From Lingula anatina (taxonomy: Eukaryota > Brachiopoda > Lingulata > Lingulida > Lingulidae): a stretch of DNA of 64,000 nt. Position 1 is the stretch's first letter, and every line of letters starts with the position of its first letter. Location: assembly GCF_001039355.2 (NCBI RefSeq), contig NW_019775691.1, positions 609,775-673,774 of the forward strand. The letters run 5' to 3'. The notes below the pieces were generated by a model, which was given only the letters and a program-made list of their open reading frames with translations, searched no databases and was not told the origin of the DNA. Made by a program: the position numbers and the translations under genes. This document shows positions 35,450 to 48,324 of this stretch, piece after piece.

Positions 35450-36800
35450 ATGCCAGGATACCGTTGTGTTCCGGAATGTACATCGTCAACAGCAGGTCAT
35501 ACTTTTCCGAAAGACACAAAGCTGAGTTACCAGTGGAGAGTTGCCATCAGGAGGGTTGATTCTACATCAAAAACACTATGCAAACCAAAGGCACATGACA
35601 AAGTCTGTTTCCTCCACTTTCGTGCGGAAGATTACACTTATACGCAAGTTGTACTTGCTGTTGTCGGTTTTAGTATTAATAATGAGTTTGTCAACTTATT
35701 CATTAGGTCTTTGTTATCGTTGTTAAGTAATTATGTCGTTTAACGTGCTTAGAATGTTAATTTTTAAGACATTCTTCACCTAACATTATGTAGCGATTTG
35801 GGGGAGAAAACACTCCACCGACTAAGCTACCGAGCCCGGGTCAACCCCGACCAGCCACTACAATTATTTCTTCGTTTTTATGTGATAATACATGAGGTTT
35901 TTTAAAGGTCGCGTTTTCAAATTGGGACAACTTGATTTTTATTGTATTAATAATCGTTATGTGCACTCCTTTTGCAGATGAAAGAAAAAGACTGAAGCCA
36001 GGAACGATACCTTCCAAATATGGAAGGTATCTTTTTCTTCCATTTAATAATTCGCAAAGTATCAGATCCAATGAAGTGGAGGTAAATATAACGCATGATA
36101 AAATAACAGATTTATAAATAAAATGTTTCGTTTTATTTGTATAATTATCTGTCTTAATACTAGAAATACTAGAGACAATTAACAATTAAGTATTTTTCTT
36201 TGTGTAATTTATTAACTTATGTATTTATTTTTTGTTGTACCCTATATAGGATGAGTCTCAAGCAGATGAAGCAGTGGCAGACAAACATGAAGACTGCGCT
36301 GGTGAGAGCCAAAAAGAAAGTAGGCCCCACAGCTTCCCAGTGTGATATCACAACACCATCAGACACAAGAGAAAGCATCATGCTATACCAGAAAAATGCA
36401 AAGGCTGTCCAGTATCAAACTGGATTTAGTCATATTGAACATTTCATGTTGTTTTTCAATGGCCTTGGGCCAGCAGCTCACCGCTTGAATTTCAAATGTT
36501 TGTCACCAGGGTCAATGTTTTTTATCATTATGAAACAGAGACAAGCCTTTGACGATTAAGCTATCGGTAACAATGGTGTCAGAAATAATAAGCACATGGA
36601 TCAACTTTGTTTTTCCAGCTCAGTGAAATGAAAATTTGGCCAGAACGTGACATTGTTGACGACTATATGTCTGTACATTTTAAGAAATATGGAGTATTGA
36701 TTTCATGGGTAAACAACAGTGACTGGCATAATTTGTCCTTGTCTTGTCTTTTGGTCGCGTTCAAAATATCACCAAACCTAAAAATGATAAAATTAAATTA
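35450..36800 (+). pseudogene. THAP-domain transposase of the ISL2EU element (truncated)
   Basis: Exon 1 from ATG 35450 encodes a THAP zinc finger: C6-x3-C10, W29 in KLSYQWRVAIRR, C53-x2-H56 (VCFLHF). The donor is uncertain; G|gttttag at 35667 would fit the phase. Exon 2 (35978-36081) supplies the ERKRLKPGTIPSKYG end of the THAP fold. Exon 3 (from about 36250) holds YQTGFSHIEHFMLFF and LSPGSMFFIIMKQR, and in shifted frames SEIISTWINFVF and EMKIWPERDIVDDYM: the helix-turn-helix and start of the DDE domain of THAP/DDE_4-type transposases. Stop codons and frameshifts after 36556 and loss of the catalytic domain make it non-functional. A THAP finger would bind the transposon ends. Confidence 0.75.
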
Positions 36801-36966
36801 GTGAGATAGTTTTTTTACTGTCCATGATATATCATCTCACAACTTGTATTTCTGTATTATAATGCAACTACAGGTATATATAGTAGCTCAAGCTAGGACA
36901 CGATATTGATACAAGACATTTGAACAAGTAAAAAACAAGCAAACTTATTTTCGTTTGCACACCTAC

Positions 36967-37677
36967 CTCGATGCTGTTATTCTCCATGATCTTTCTTCAT
37001 GCCACACTCGACTTTTACTTTGGCCTCTAGTTCTGTTTTCAAGTTCTGACACTTCCTTCTCTGTGACCTACCAACATCAATGCAATTATGAGGGAGTGAA
37101 AAAAACAATGTTGCTTACAAAACGTTGCTAACATTCTTGGCAAACACTGTTTTGATTGTCTACCTCATCTACACTTAGTTGTGTCAACTGTCATTGACAT
37201 AAAACACGCATCAACCCTTGTTTCTCCTTTACAAATTTGTGTTGACACAAGTCATGTGTTAAATGTCGGACCTGGTACACGAAATTTGATTACCGAAACG
37301 AACGGTCTTTTATCGACTAGGAGTGCCTACAATAAACATATTTTAAACATAAATACCTTCATTATATTCTCGGAATATGGAAATACGCAATGACAATATC
37401 ATTATCTTGAAATATAGTAGTAAATTAGGCATATAAGTAGTGCGGAACTAGCCGCCGCTTACACCTGGCTTTTGACAAGGAACTCACACAGAAACCCATA
37501 TTTTACGGGAAGATTCGAGCGCGAAACCTTCAATATTAATGATACAATTGACATATTTATAAGTAAATACACTAACCTTTCTACCAAATCCTGTTTCTTT
37601 CCTCTAGTGGAGGCTCCTCTTTCAACTAGTTGAAGTTTTAACTTCGCCACCGTTTGCTTCCCATACTCTAAAGTCAT
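36967..37677 (-). pseudogene. SAP-YqaJ protein of the ISL2EU element (two exons left)
   Basis: Exon 37677-37577 starts with ATG and encodes a SAP DNA-binding helix pair (AKLKLQLVERGASTRGKKQDLVERL), ending at donor AG|gttagtg. Exon 37067-36967 encodes ELENRTRGQSKSRVWHEERS then WRITASR, the start of a YqaJ-type recombinase/nuclease domain (compare TRxQSxxxxWxxxRxxRITAS). Phases of the two exons do not match, so at least one exon between them is missing, and the nuclease core is deleted. Confidence 0.75.
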
Positions 37678-37766
37678 TTCTACACGGACGCGAAAACGAG
37701 GCTATCTTCAACAACCACTATTACCCCAGCGCCCTCTTTAGGACAAACGGCTCCGCGTATAGCCCC

Positions 37767-40142
37767 ATAGTAATACAGTGCTTTATGGCTAGCCACAAGA
37801 GAAACTTTAGCGTCTTCAGCGGATTTAAAACATTGCATCATGGATCCTCATGGTAATCATCACATAACCTAGTATACATACTTACACCTTTAAATCAGAG
37901 AAAAAACGCACAAAAACAAATCAAAATTGACGTCCTGCAAAAACGACAGTAAGTGTGACAAAATTCAGAAAAGAAAATATTCAGCCATGTTTAACATCAT
38001 CGTTCGCACGGAGCAGATAACGTTATTATCATTCTGTGTACGTAGTTAAAAAGTAACCTGTGAAGCGCTCAAAGCTCAATAAAGGCAATTGAGCTTTGAC
38101 CAATATTTGACAACTAGGGTTAACCTACTTAACAAAACTGGGTACATGTAGCTCCCGAGGTCACCTCTAATCAGGGGCGTAACCAGACCTTTAAAAATTG
38201 TACGCACAGATTTTTAAAATTCCCAGCAAAATGTAGACTAACGCAAGAGATGAAGGACAGCGTAATTACAGCATACGTACCACACATCGCAGCTTAATTT
38301 CCATTAATAATAAAATCATCATTTAGTCAGAAATATTCTCGCAATTAAAAAAGTTTCCATATTCTTATTACCCAGAACGGTACGGTATATTTATTTAAAA
38401 GGAGGCTAGCTGTGGAACCCCTTTCAAAAAATCCTGGATCCACCTCTGAGTTGAACTAACATACGGTTTCATTCACCTTACATGTGGATGCATGGCTCCC
38501 AAAAACAACCAATTGTACAACATGACAGAGCTCTGAAACATCTAAGTTTCATTATTTGTGTGTAAAAATTGCCCATGTCACCCTGTTAGTTTGGAGGGGT
38601 AAGCTGGGTCAAGTCCGTGTCAAAATTATTTGAAGCTTTGCAGGAAAAATTCTTCCTTTGTTTCTACATGTATAGCTCCTTCTTGAACCTGGTGTCCGGA
38701 TTTTATCTAGTGCCCCCAGGGTTGCGGGAGCTGCTCTTTGAAAATAACACTCAGGCAGATTTTTACCTGAGATAAATATCGCCAGTGAGATGTGTTCAAT
38801 ATATTCTCAAGAAAGAGGGTACAGAAGAGTTGAGGGCCACTGAACCCTCCAATTAAGAGATAAAAGAAGTTCCAGTTAGATTGACGATTAAGATTGGACT
38901 TGTTAAGGTTACAGGCATTGTTTATCTCAGTTTGCAAGACGGGGAGGGGGGGGGGTCAGAACAATTGTGCCTATACAATTGATACAGAGGATTTGTACAT
39001 ACAGGTGACTTTAATCAGCAGAGGATTTTCTTTTATATTCCGTGAAAAATACACTAAATTTATACAAAATAATATCATGGTTGGCAAAAAAATTGTACGC
39101 ACAGTGCATCCGTGCGTATGCATCCGTGCATATCCGTGCGTATGCCTTTGTAATTATATTGCTCGTGCTGTATTTGAAAAATCGGCAAAATAGAAAGTGG
39201 ACCCTACGGTATATGGGGCGTCTCTCCCACCTCTTTTGCAAACTAGATGGGACATTACGCAGTTATTTTCGAAGGAAAAAAAATATATATAATATGTGTA
39301 GCATCGCCTCTGTTACTTTCATATATATACAGTTTAAGTCAACTTTGTCTTACATTTCAACCAAGGATTCCTTCTTATACTTGACAAAGGGCAAATGTAC
39401 CAGTAGCAATCAAGAGACATGAACAATTATAGCTAACTTGTTGAATTTTTGGCAAATGCGACATACCTTCAGTCTTGAATCAGGGATGAAACACACAAAA
39501 ACAAATCAAAAAGGGCAGGCAGACGAAAAGGCAGGCAGCGTGAAAATATATACAAACACGTATACATCTTTTCGGGGATCTTCAGTCGTGTGACACATCA
39601 TCGTCCGCACCTTGCAGATAACACTGATACCATTCTGTGTGCAGAGTGCAAAACAAATACCGTTAACTTTTGTAGTGTTCAAGGGCCACATAATTGATAG
39701 ATAAAGACGCGATATTAAGCGGCTGCTTCTGTTTATTTCAGTGGGCAATACAAATGAAACTGTGACGTGAAAAACTAAAACAAAAGAAAAATTTAAACTT
39801 GTAAACATCCAATCTTATACAATGTACGTGTTAAGATATTAAAATAATAATAATATCTTTTAATAACAATTACAATTTAACATAGAGCTGTTTTATCATT
39901 AATTATTCATGTTTATTGCATTATCCAATATCATTGTTCAAGTTAAATGTATAAAGTCCGGTAATCTTATCTGGGGTAAAGGTATTTGCTGTGTGATTTT
40001 CCATACAAAAAGATTAAGTCTAAGTCGAACCATATCCATGAATTGTCCAAAATAAGTCTTCAAAATATTCAAACCCAACAATATCTCATTACTGGAAATT
40101 CTACAACGACTTAACAGAAAATGAGGAGCATTGGAAAATTTA
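37767..40142. other. Non-coding stretch with a diverged local repeat
   Basis: 37890-38040 and 39475-39670 share acacacaaaaacaaatcaaaa, catcatcgt(t/c)cgcac and agataac...attctgtgt in order, a diverged duplication 1.6 kb apart. 39103-39146 has a short tandem of atccgtgcgtatgc. No supported gene. Confidence 0.45.
38069..38099. other. Perfect hairpin, 12-bp stem and 7-base loop
   Basis: TCAAAGCTCAAT, loop aaaggca, ATTGAGCTTTGA. It lacks the fixed histone stem-loop sequence. Function unknown. Confidence 0.6.
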
Positions 40143-40705
40143 GGAATTCAGGCCTAACCAACTACCAGACTCGGCACCTAAGGATCCAGAATTAACCGGT
40201 ATATCGGACCACACTACCCATTTTAAAGGTGTGTGTCAGATCGCATTTCGGAGTATCAGCCAGAACACCGACAGGATGAGCCCACGCTCGGGTGTCACCT
40301 TGATTGGATAGTAAACGATTGTCGTATTTAATCGCTATATCATTTTGAAACCGGGTGCATAAATTTGAAAGCCACCTAGATGAACCTTAGACTGCCACAT
40401 TAATCTAATACAATGCAAAAAAAGCCCTATCAAAAGTGGTTAAAACATTCAAACCGAATGTCGTAAAGTCCCCATATACCCCCATTGAGACAATAGAATA
40501 GAGAACTCTAAAGTAAGAGTACAGTTTAAGGTTGTTCAGCCGAGCATGGATGAGCCCGCAGTCGGCCTACTAAATTTATTCTGGGGTATGATACTCCGAA
40601 ATGCGATCTGACACACACCTGGAAAACGGGTAGTATGGTCCGATATACCGGTTAATTCAGGATCCTTAGGTGCCGAGTCTGGTAGTTGGGTAGGCCTGGA
40701 ATTCA
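40143..40705. mobile_element. Long palindromic element E (~560 bp)
   Basis: Arms of about 120 bases are inverted repeats (gaattcaggcctaaccaact, ccggtatatcggaccacact, gtgtgtcagatcgcatttcg on the left and their complements on the right). Part of the interior (gagtacagtttaaggttgtt, cagccgagcatgg) recurs at 52138-52215. Foldback-type non-autonomous element; superfamily unknown. Confidence 0.75.
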
Positions 40706-40744
40706 TGGACGGCAGTTTTGAGATTTTCTCACACCCTTAGTGGT

Positions 40745-41400
40745 TTCAAGATTGCCAAAGACCATGAGACTAGAGTGCGCCCGTGGCAATCTGCATTGGG
40801 AGAGCGATCTGGAATGGTCCATGGATTTTTTTACCTAGAGAGATTGGCCGTATGGAGATGTCGCAGTAATTAACAATGAATTTCGCTACCTGTCCTTCAA
40901 CAAAAAAGTCAAAATCATCACCTTGTAATAGAGCAGCTTTTCAGACAAGCACTAACAGTGCTGGCAACTCATGTGCTCATTGCCAACCTACAGGTCATTC
41001 TATTGACTACTGTTTTAATCTCACCACAGTCTCACCTCATGAAAGGCCCATGCTACGTCAGATAGGTGCATGTTTTAGATGTTAAGCTGTTAAGAAGGGG
41101 TGCAATTTTAGTAGGTGCAACATGTAGTAAATAAAGAGGCAGCCATAACCAGTTACTTTGTGAAGCAGTCAATGAATCATGCCCTGTTAGATGCAACTCA
41201 GAGGTGACTTTGTTGATGGTTCAGGTGTGACTAACCAAGCAACTCTAGGTCGGGTGTGACCAACGATGCGACTGCTGGGAAGGACAGGGTATAGTTGCAA
41301 GTCATAAAAATTCAGATTCAGGGACCCAAGGAGGCTGTTTATGCCAATGTGTTATTTGATACACGGTCTGACAAACCTTACATTTTACTTGGTGAACAGT
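40745..41400 (+). pseudogene. BEL/Pao-type retrotransposon gag-protease relic
   Basis: In one frame LPKTMRLEWARGNLHWESDL matches the C-terminal gag region (DUF1759-type) of BEL/Pao elements. A zinc knuckle CAHCQPTGHSIDYC follows, then the linker HERPMLRQIGACFRC typical of the family. Further on QGPKEAVYANVLFDTRSDKP resembles the start of the aspartic protease, with DTR in place of the expected D(S/T)G. Stops break the frame, and reverse transcriptase, integrase and LTRs are not seen. Confidence 0.65.
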
Positions 41401-42888
41401 GTTGTTTCACCTGAAAGGGTTGATCGCGAATGTGTCTCTTATTGCTACTTTGTCAATTAGAATTCAAGAAAAACTTCATTTAGTGATGTTTACAATGCAG
41501 TCGTCAAAGAAAAGCACGCAGTAATTTAAATCATGGAAACTGGAAACCATTTTGAATCTCTCAAACTTTCATAAGCATGCCATACGCCATTTTTGATTAT
41601 TTCCTGGTGCAGAATACATTTTCGGTTTCACAAAATGTAAATAGAAACTTTTATTAGCCTCCAAATAAATACAGGATTCAGTTGTCACGTGGGCCTGCAG
41701 CTTTTATGTACAATTAGTAGTCTAATTAGTACAAAACTATGTTCTTTAACATATTTTAAGGATTTTGCCCGATCTATAAAACAAGTGTCAGCAAATAAAA
41801 TGGCTGAATTTGAGCAAAAGACCGCATGAGGAAAAATTGATGTTCCTTGAGTATGTTACAAAAATGTGGAACCTGAACCACATGCTCAAATATATCATCC
41901 AGATTTATCTTAAGTGACCATCCACTACAAGATACTGAATAATTTAAAGGTAAGCAATAAACATATATACATAGTGGTATTACATTACTAATCTTTTACT
42001 GGTCAATGTGAACCAAAAAGCCAGATGTACATTTATCTTCCAGTCACTGGGGCTTGCATTTGCATGTTAAATATAGTCCAGAAGATTTGAAGGGTGAAAA
42101 ATGTGTCGTCTTATAATTCTATGGAACCTGGTTCATTGTGTCTATGCGTAAATGCCCGTGAAAGACAAGCAAATGGGCTTTGCTTTGAAAGAGCCCCAGA
42201 ATTTGTCTGAAAAATCATCCAGCATCACAGCAAAAGGAAACATGCATGATCAGCTCTGGTAGGCCAATAAAACAACAAGAATTGAGCTTTGGTCAGTGTC
42301 CTATGAGGAAAAGACAAACAATATATTAAAATCCGGTTTCAAGAGAAACATCAAATTAGCGTATGCAATAACATATATATGTGTCCATGTAATAGGGACC
42401 CTTTGCAGATCGATCTAATTTGTTTTGAACTCTCTACACGTACCAACGTAAAAGCAGTGGCGGTGTCTGTTTATTTTATATTTGAACATCTCGAATCGAT
42501 ACTAAAATTGCCACATTCGCGAGTCACGCTAAATAATATGAACGCCACACGCATCTCGCTAAACACAGTCGAAACAGGCTTTCAAGAGTAACTAAATACC
42601 CAATGAGACCCTCCAAATACGCCCTTTTCATATAAAAGCGTAGTAAATAGAAAACTATATATACCAATAAAATCGTAAATATATTCCGAATCAAAAGATT
42701 GTTATAGTGTGATATGTATGCTGTTATAGTATGCTGTTGTAAATGAGAAAAACGCGTTGGAGGCAGTAGGTATTTTAATTAATGGCTTTGAACACCTTCA
42801 CATTTGTAATCGAAACTGTTGAGTCTGAAAATAATGCAAAAAAGTCAGCATTGCTTTCTTTTTATAATTTTACAACAGTGCCGACAAT
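41401..42888. other. Non-coding stretch
   Basis: No supported gene. 42587-42655 (gagtaactaaatacccaatg...) recurs directly after the N at 44121. Confidence 0.5.
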
Positions 42889-44120
42889 GGGGCTATCAGT
42901 TTTTTTCACCACTGGGTGGCGCGCGTGTTTTAGTTGGGGTACTTTTGTGCATGCGCGTACTTTCTCGTGTGTTTGCAGTTTCATTTTTAACCTGACGCTG
43001 TAAATATCGCTCTAATTAATGCCAGGATACCGTTGTGTTCCGGAATGTACATCGTCAACAGCAGGTCATACTTTTCCGAAAGACACAAAGCTGAGTTACC
43101 AGTGGAGAGTTGCCATCAGGAGGGTTGATTCTACATCAAAAACACTATGCAAACCAAAGGCACATGACAAAGTCTGTTTCCTCCACTTTCGTGCGGAAGA
43201 TTACACTTATACGCAAGTTGTACTTGCTGTTGTCGGTTTTAGTATTAATAATGAGTTTGTCAACTTATTCATTAGGTCTTTGTTATCGTTGTTAAGTAAT
43301 TATGTCGTTTAACGTGCTTAGAATGTTAATTTTTAAGACATTCTTCACCTAACATTATGTAGCGATTTGGGGGAGAAAACACTCCACCGACTAAGCTACC
43401 GAGCCCGGGTCAACCCCGACCAGCCACTACAATTATTTCTTCGTTTTTATGTGATAATACATGAGGTTTTTTAAAGGTCGCGTTTTCAAATTGGGACAAC
43501 TTGATTTTTATTGTATTAATAATCGTTATGTGCACTCCTTTTGCAGATGAAAGAAAAAGACTGAAGCCAGGAACGATACCTTCCAAATATGGAAGGTATC
43601 TTTTTCTTCCATTTAATAATTCGCAAAGTATCAGATCCAATGAAGTGGAGGTAAATATAACGCATAATAAAATAACAGATTTATAAATAAAATGTTTCGT
43701 TTTATTTGTATAATTATCTGTCTTAATACTAGAAATACTAGAGACAATTAACAATTAAGTATTTTTCTTTGTGTAATTTATTAACTTATGTATTTATTTT
43801 TTGTTGTACCCTATATAGGATGAGTCTCAAGCAGATGAAGCAGTGGCAGACAAACATGAAGACTGCGCTGGTGAGAGCCAAAAAGAAAGTAGGCCCCACA
43901 GCTTCCCAGTGTGATATCACAACACCATCAGACACAAGAGAAAGCATCATGCTATACCAGAAAAATGCAAAGGCTGTCCAGTATCAAACTGGATTTAGTC
44001 ATATTGAACATTTCATGTTGTTTTTCAATGGCCTTGGGCCAGCAGCTCACCGCTTGAATTTCAAATGTTTGTCACCAGGGTCAATGTTTTTTATCATTAT
44101 GAAACAGAGACAAGCCTTTG
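42889..44120 (+). mobile_element. ISL2EU element, second copy, left half only
   Basis: GGGGCTATCAG... from 42889 is almost identical to 35320-36550: I count about four differences in 1.23 kb. It is preceded by AT and its left flank differs from that of copy 1, so it is a separate insertion. It carries the THAP exon (ATG 43019), exon 2 and most of exon 3, and stops at the single N (44121). Confidence 0.85.
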
Positions 44121-44121
44121 N
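44121..44121. other. Single N at a contig join
   Basis: The sequence after the N repeats 42586-42655, so the join is again a duplicated overlap. Confidence 0.9.
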
Positions 44122-44865
44122 AGGAGTAACTAAATACCCAATGAGACCCTCCAAATACGCCCTTTTCATATACAAGCGCAGTAAATAGAAAACTATATAT
44201 TAAACCAAGTTTGGACTTGGGGCTCGGGACAATACTTAGCTATAGAGTTCATCCTGCTCGTGTGCTTGTGCGTGTGTGTGGGGAAGGGGATGTATGGGGG
44301 CCCAGGCTGTGGGATAAGGAACATTTGACGAGACGCTGAAGCCTGTAACACCAGTTTACCAAAGACACTTGGCCGCTTGGCCCGATTAATTCTAACGTAA
44401 ACCCTTTGATATATTCATTCGTGAAATCAATGAATACAATACATATGGATTTTAAACAGAAACTTATTAATTATCATTTTTGATAAAAATAGTTTTACTT
44501 ACTTCACAATACTATAACCTCTTAATAATATTGCTGCAAAGTGAACTTTTAACAGATGCTTAGCACACAAAAAAGAAAGATCACTGTGACCCTTTTGTAA
44601 TAATAAAACTGTGAAAGCAAAACCACTTTTTCACAAAACATGCTATTGGAATGTAATGCACGTAATAAGTGAGAGGCAAAGGCATTAAACAAATATATGA
44701 GTAAAAAATGTTGCTTTTAGTGACATACATATATAATAAATACATGGATAGATTTTAAATACTATCCAAGGGAATATCCTCCCAGAATAAATCTTCAGAA
44801 GTAGTAGCAATTTTTCTTACCCACTGTTCGTTGTTCAACCAGTCCGTATGTTTTGGTTCGACCTT

Positions 44866-44896
<31 letters not shown>

Positions 44897-47800
44897 TATC
44901 CAAAGATTTTAAAAGTTCTAATGAGCCAGTCATTCAGAACATCATGTCTCCTTGTAAAATTCATAAGGAACTAGGACATAAGTGACTTCTGTTTGAGAGG
45001 GTTATATAATTTTAAGGTCTAAATTTGGGAAGATCTGGAGCCTACCACGATATGTAGACATCAGAACTATGACGTTGGGTTTTAAACGTGTACAGTGTAC
45101 CCTTAAGCTTCAGTTTTAACACTAAAGCGCGTGTTTTAAGTCCCGGGTATAGTCGCTACAATGGACAATGTTGAAAGGTTTACAGACCATGAATGGCCAT
45201 CGAAATTCTGAAAAGTATCATCGGTGCCATTCTTTTGGGAACACGAAAACTAACCATAATGAACCTCAGATTTTGTCATCCAGACTTGGTGCTTGTTACC
45301 ATCGTCTAACATAGTTTTAAATACAACTATAAATTATATCAATTCTGCATAATTTTCGTTTGTGCTTTAGTTTTAACACTGGCCTCTGCATGAGTAATAC
45401 TTTCCTCTTCGAAATGCCCCTTTAGATTGTTCTGGCTAAATCTACCAGGTATTTTGGGTGTTTTGTTCATACCTGTTTTGTTAATAAAACTAAACAACAC
45501 ACAAGGCACGGCTGCATGATCGATATGTTCTTGTTTACCCATCAGACTTAGTTGAATGCTTTATGCAAAATCATGGTGCTATTGTTGCCAACACCTTGTG
45601 AATCAATATTATGTCACGTGGCTAAAATGCAAAATCGGCTGTAGTCAGCGTCAGTTGCGCAAGGGCTACGACATCTTGTAATCGATCTAAGCCAGTTTTC
45701 AAAATTTTATGGTAAAAAGATGAGTCATAGTAAAGTTATTTACCGTTTTGTTTTTACTATAATTGTCAAATTTCTCAGCCCAGCTTAGGTATCACAATAG
45801 CCAGGGTTGCCAGGATAGATAGACCATCCCAAATGAAACTTATCAACAATTTTGCCCGACTCGATCGACAGTAGTGTTTAACTTATGCAAGATTTGACGA
45901 TAATCAGCTGTATACTCACTGTAACATCAACTATCCTATGTTTATTTTCTTTCATGTGCTAATACCAAGTTGAAAGTAGAAAATAATTTAACTGAGCGTT
46001 CTTTTTCACTTGTTTGTACTTGGAATCTGCTTAGCACTGCTTTACCAAAGGTGCCGCTTGCATTTATACAGAAAACTTCCAACTGCTGTATCGTCTAATA
46101 CATGCCACAGTTGTTTATAAAGAAGGGCTTACCATTACTGATAACATTAAACGTTTAGACAATATGTTTACCTATGGCTAACACGTCTTAATGTTCCGAA
46201 GCAATGCAGCAAAATAAGAAGTAAGGCCTACTGCTATACTGAAGAATATAAAGATATTCTTTTGTAGAATTTCATTGTTCTTAAGGATATTGTCACCCTT
46301 CCCCTAAAACTCATTATTTACCACCTTACATACATCCTTTTGCGTAATACATACATCTTCAGTGTTCAGTGACTAGGCTAACAAACATTTACACATATGT
46401 CATCTTATGAGTGATGTCAAAATTGAGATTTCCGGGTAAAAACTGAAAAACCGGTTTCTTAAATTTCTCCTTTACCTGAGCACTCACTATCACCGTTTTT
46501 AACGCCAATTTAATGACCCCATTTAGAACTATAAAACCGTGCCAGCGATATTTCCTTAAAGTCTTAGTTGAGATTTTATCGTTTATAAAGCAAAATGATA
46601 GCTTTGTTTAAAATGTTGCAAATCTGTAATTAGGGGCTCATAACTCCATAACAAAACATTTAAACCAACATGACGGCATGTGATTGTAGCCTATACACTC
46701 TACAACTCTGCCATTTATCGTGATAAAATCTTGTTCACGGATAAGGTTTCATCCCATACCGTTTGTAATATCGCCTCAAAATAGAAAGGTGTTGAAATGA
46801 CAATTAAAACATTGAGTTATATGCTTATACATTGCAAGAATATAAAATACAATATAAACTCCGATATTTTACATTTTCGACGTTTTTTATCGTTTTGATT
46901 CAGCACAAAGTTTGATGCATTATCAAGTAATTTTCTGAAGGAAAAACTTATTGTTGATATCTGGATGAATATTTAGGGTTACAGTACCCTTAAGAACAGT
47001 AATTCCTATTCTCTTTGATTCGTGAATTAAAGATTCATAGAGTATTGTTTACTCCTCCATTCCCAGAAGAGAATTGTGTCAGAAGAAATCAACCGAGAAA
47101 AATGGTGGATTTTGCTCGTTCAATTTTTGTTGGCCTTAGATCAGTTGATGACTACACTTATTTTCCGTATAACACGTACTATATGCAATAGCATATAGAC
47201 ATATTATGGACCCTTCTTTGGGCTACTTGTTTTGAACACTCTATGCAATAGGTTGGCATATTTATCCGCTACTCGTTGACATTACATTTAAACAACGTTG
47301 ATCAATAGTGTGTCACACGACAAAAAATTCCCAGGTCTACTTTTAACACACTGATTTGGGATGTCATTTAATTTCGTTTTTGTACGTTCTTCCTGGAGTC
47401 AAAACTGTAGGTATGTCACAATTTCCAAATTTAACTTCTGGTAATCATGTCTCTTAATTGGTATTGGAGCATTTGTTACTTGATTTGATTTAACTAGGCT
47501 TGGCCTTACTGGACACTTCTCGAAAATTGGTTTAGTTTATTTGACAGCGATGTCGGTTTTAAGCAAATGAATGTAGGCCTTCTAGCAGGATTCCTTATGC
47601 TTTTAGTAGCTAAAGCTTTAGCTGCTGAAATATGGTCACTAAAATTCTCAACAGTTGAACTAATCCTTTTTTTATTATTTTTGGAAAAGAATATCTAAAT
47701 GCCCTATATAGTTTTATAAAGAGACGGGAGAGGCGCCCTACAACTATATAGGGTTTACAGTGCAACACCTTACTTGCATTGCATGCAAGGGTAGTGGTAC

Positions 47801-48324
47801 GAGCAATTCTTATAGCTTAAAAATATATTATTTAAAGTGCGGTCATACAATAAAGATGGTCCGAAATTAGTTCTCTCGGCGGAAGCAAGCCAGGGGGTTT
47901 AAGAATGCTGTTAGCGTTTGACAAAACCTTCTTATTTGCCGCCTCTTTTGGATTAGAGATGGATCTTTTCCTTTTCCTTGGCACCCCTAAACATCGTTTA
48001 CGCGCCAATTTAATAACACCATTTTGTACTCTTAAAAGCCTTAGTTGTATCGTTGGTAAAGCAAAATAACGCCTCTGTTAAAAGAAATCTGCAATTACAC
48101 TCTCATCACTTCATAACAAAAGCATTTGAGCCAAAATCACGACACTGTTTGAAAACCTCCCACTTGTGGTCACCTGTGCCAATTTTCCAAATGTCACAAA
48201 TAACCTGGGTATTTATTTGGTTGGCCCTTTTTGAAAAAGATGGACATACTTCGCCGGTCGCTTTGGAAAAAAAAAGCGATGGAGAGTCGCCAAATTTTCA
48301 TTCTGCTTTGCTTACAATTATGCA
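44122..48324. other. Non-coding stretch with diverged internal duplication
   Basis: Holds (TA)n at 44861-44889; 46480-46700 and 47990-48160 share (c)gccaatttaat(g/a)ac(a)cc, aaagcaaaat and cataacaaaa in order. An inverted pair ccctatatagtt/aactatataggg flanks about 30 bases near 47703-47755. No supported gene. Confidence 0.4.

Larger units (their letters stand above)
35320..37766. mobile_element. ISL2EU-type DNA transposon, internally deleted, both ends present
   Basis: Ends begin GGGGCTAT at the left and are complementary at the right (ATAGCCCC), each flanked by AT (35318-35319 and 37767-37768), a 2-bp target duplication. Inside, exons of two proteins converge: THAP-transposase on + and SAP plus YqaJ nuclease on -. 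This pair of proteins is the known hallmark of ISL2EU elements. At 2.45 kb the catalytic cores are missing, so the copy cannot move on its own. A second copy starts at 42889. Confidence 0.8.

Noticed and set aside
35841-36185. 114-codon - strand frame, repeated at 43410-43754
   Set aside because: Antisense shadow of the ISL2EU intron and THAP exon 2; duplicated only because the element is.
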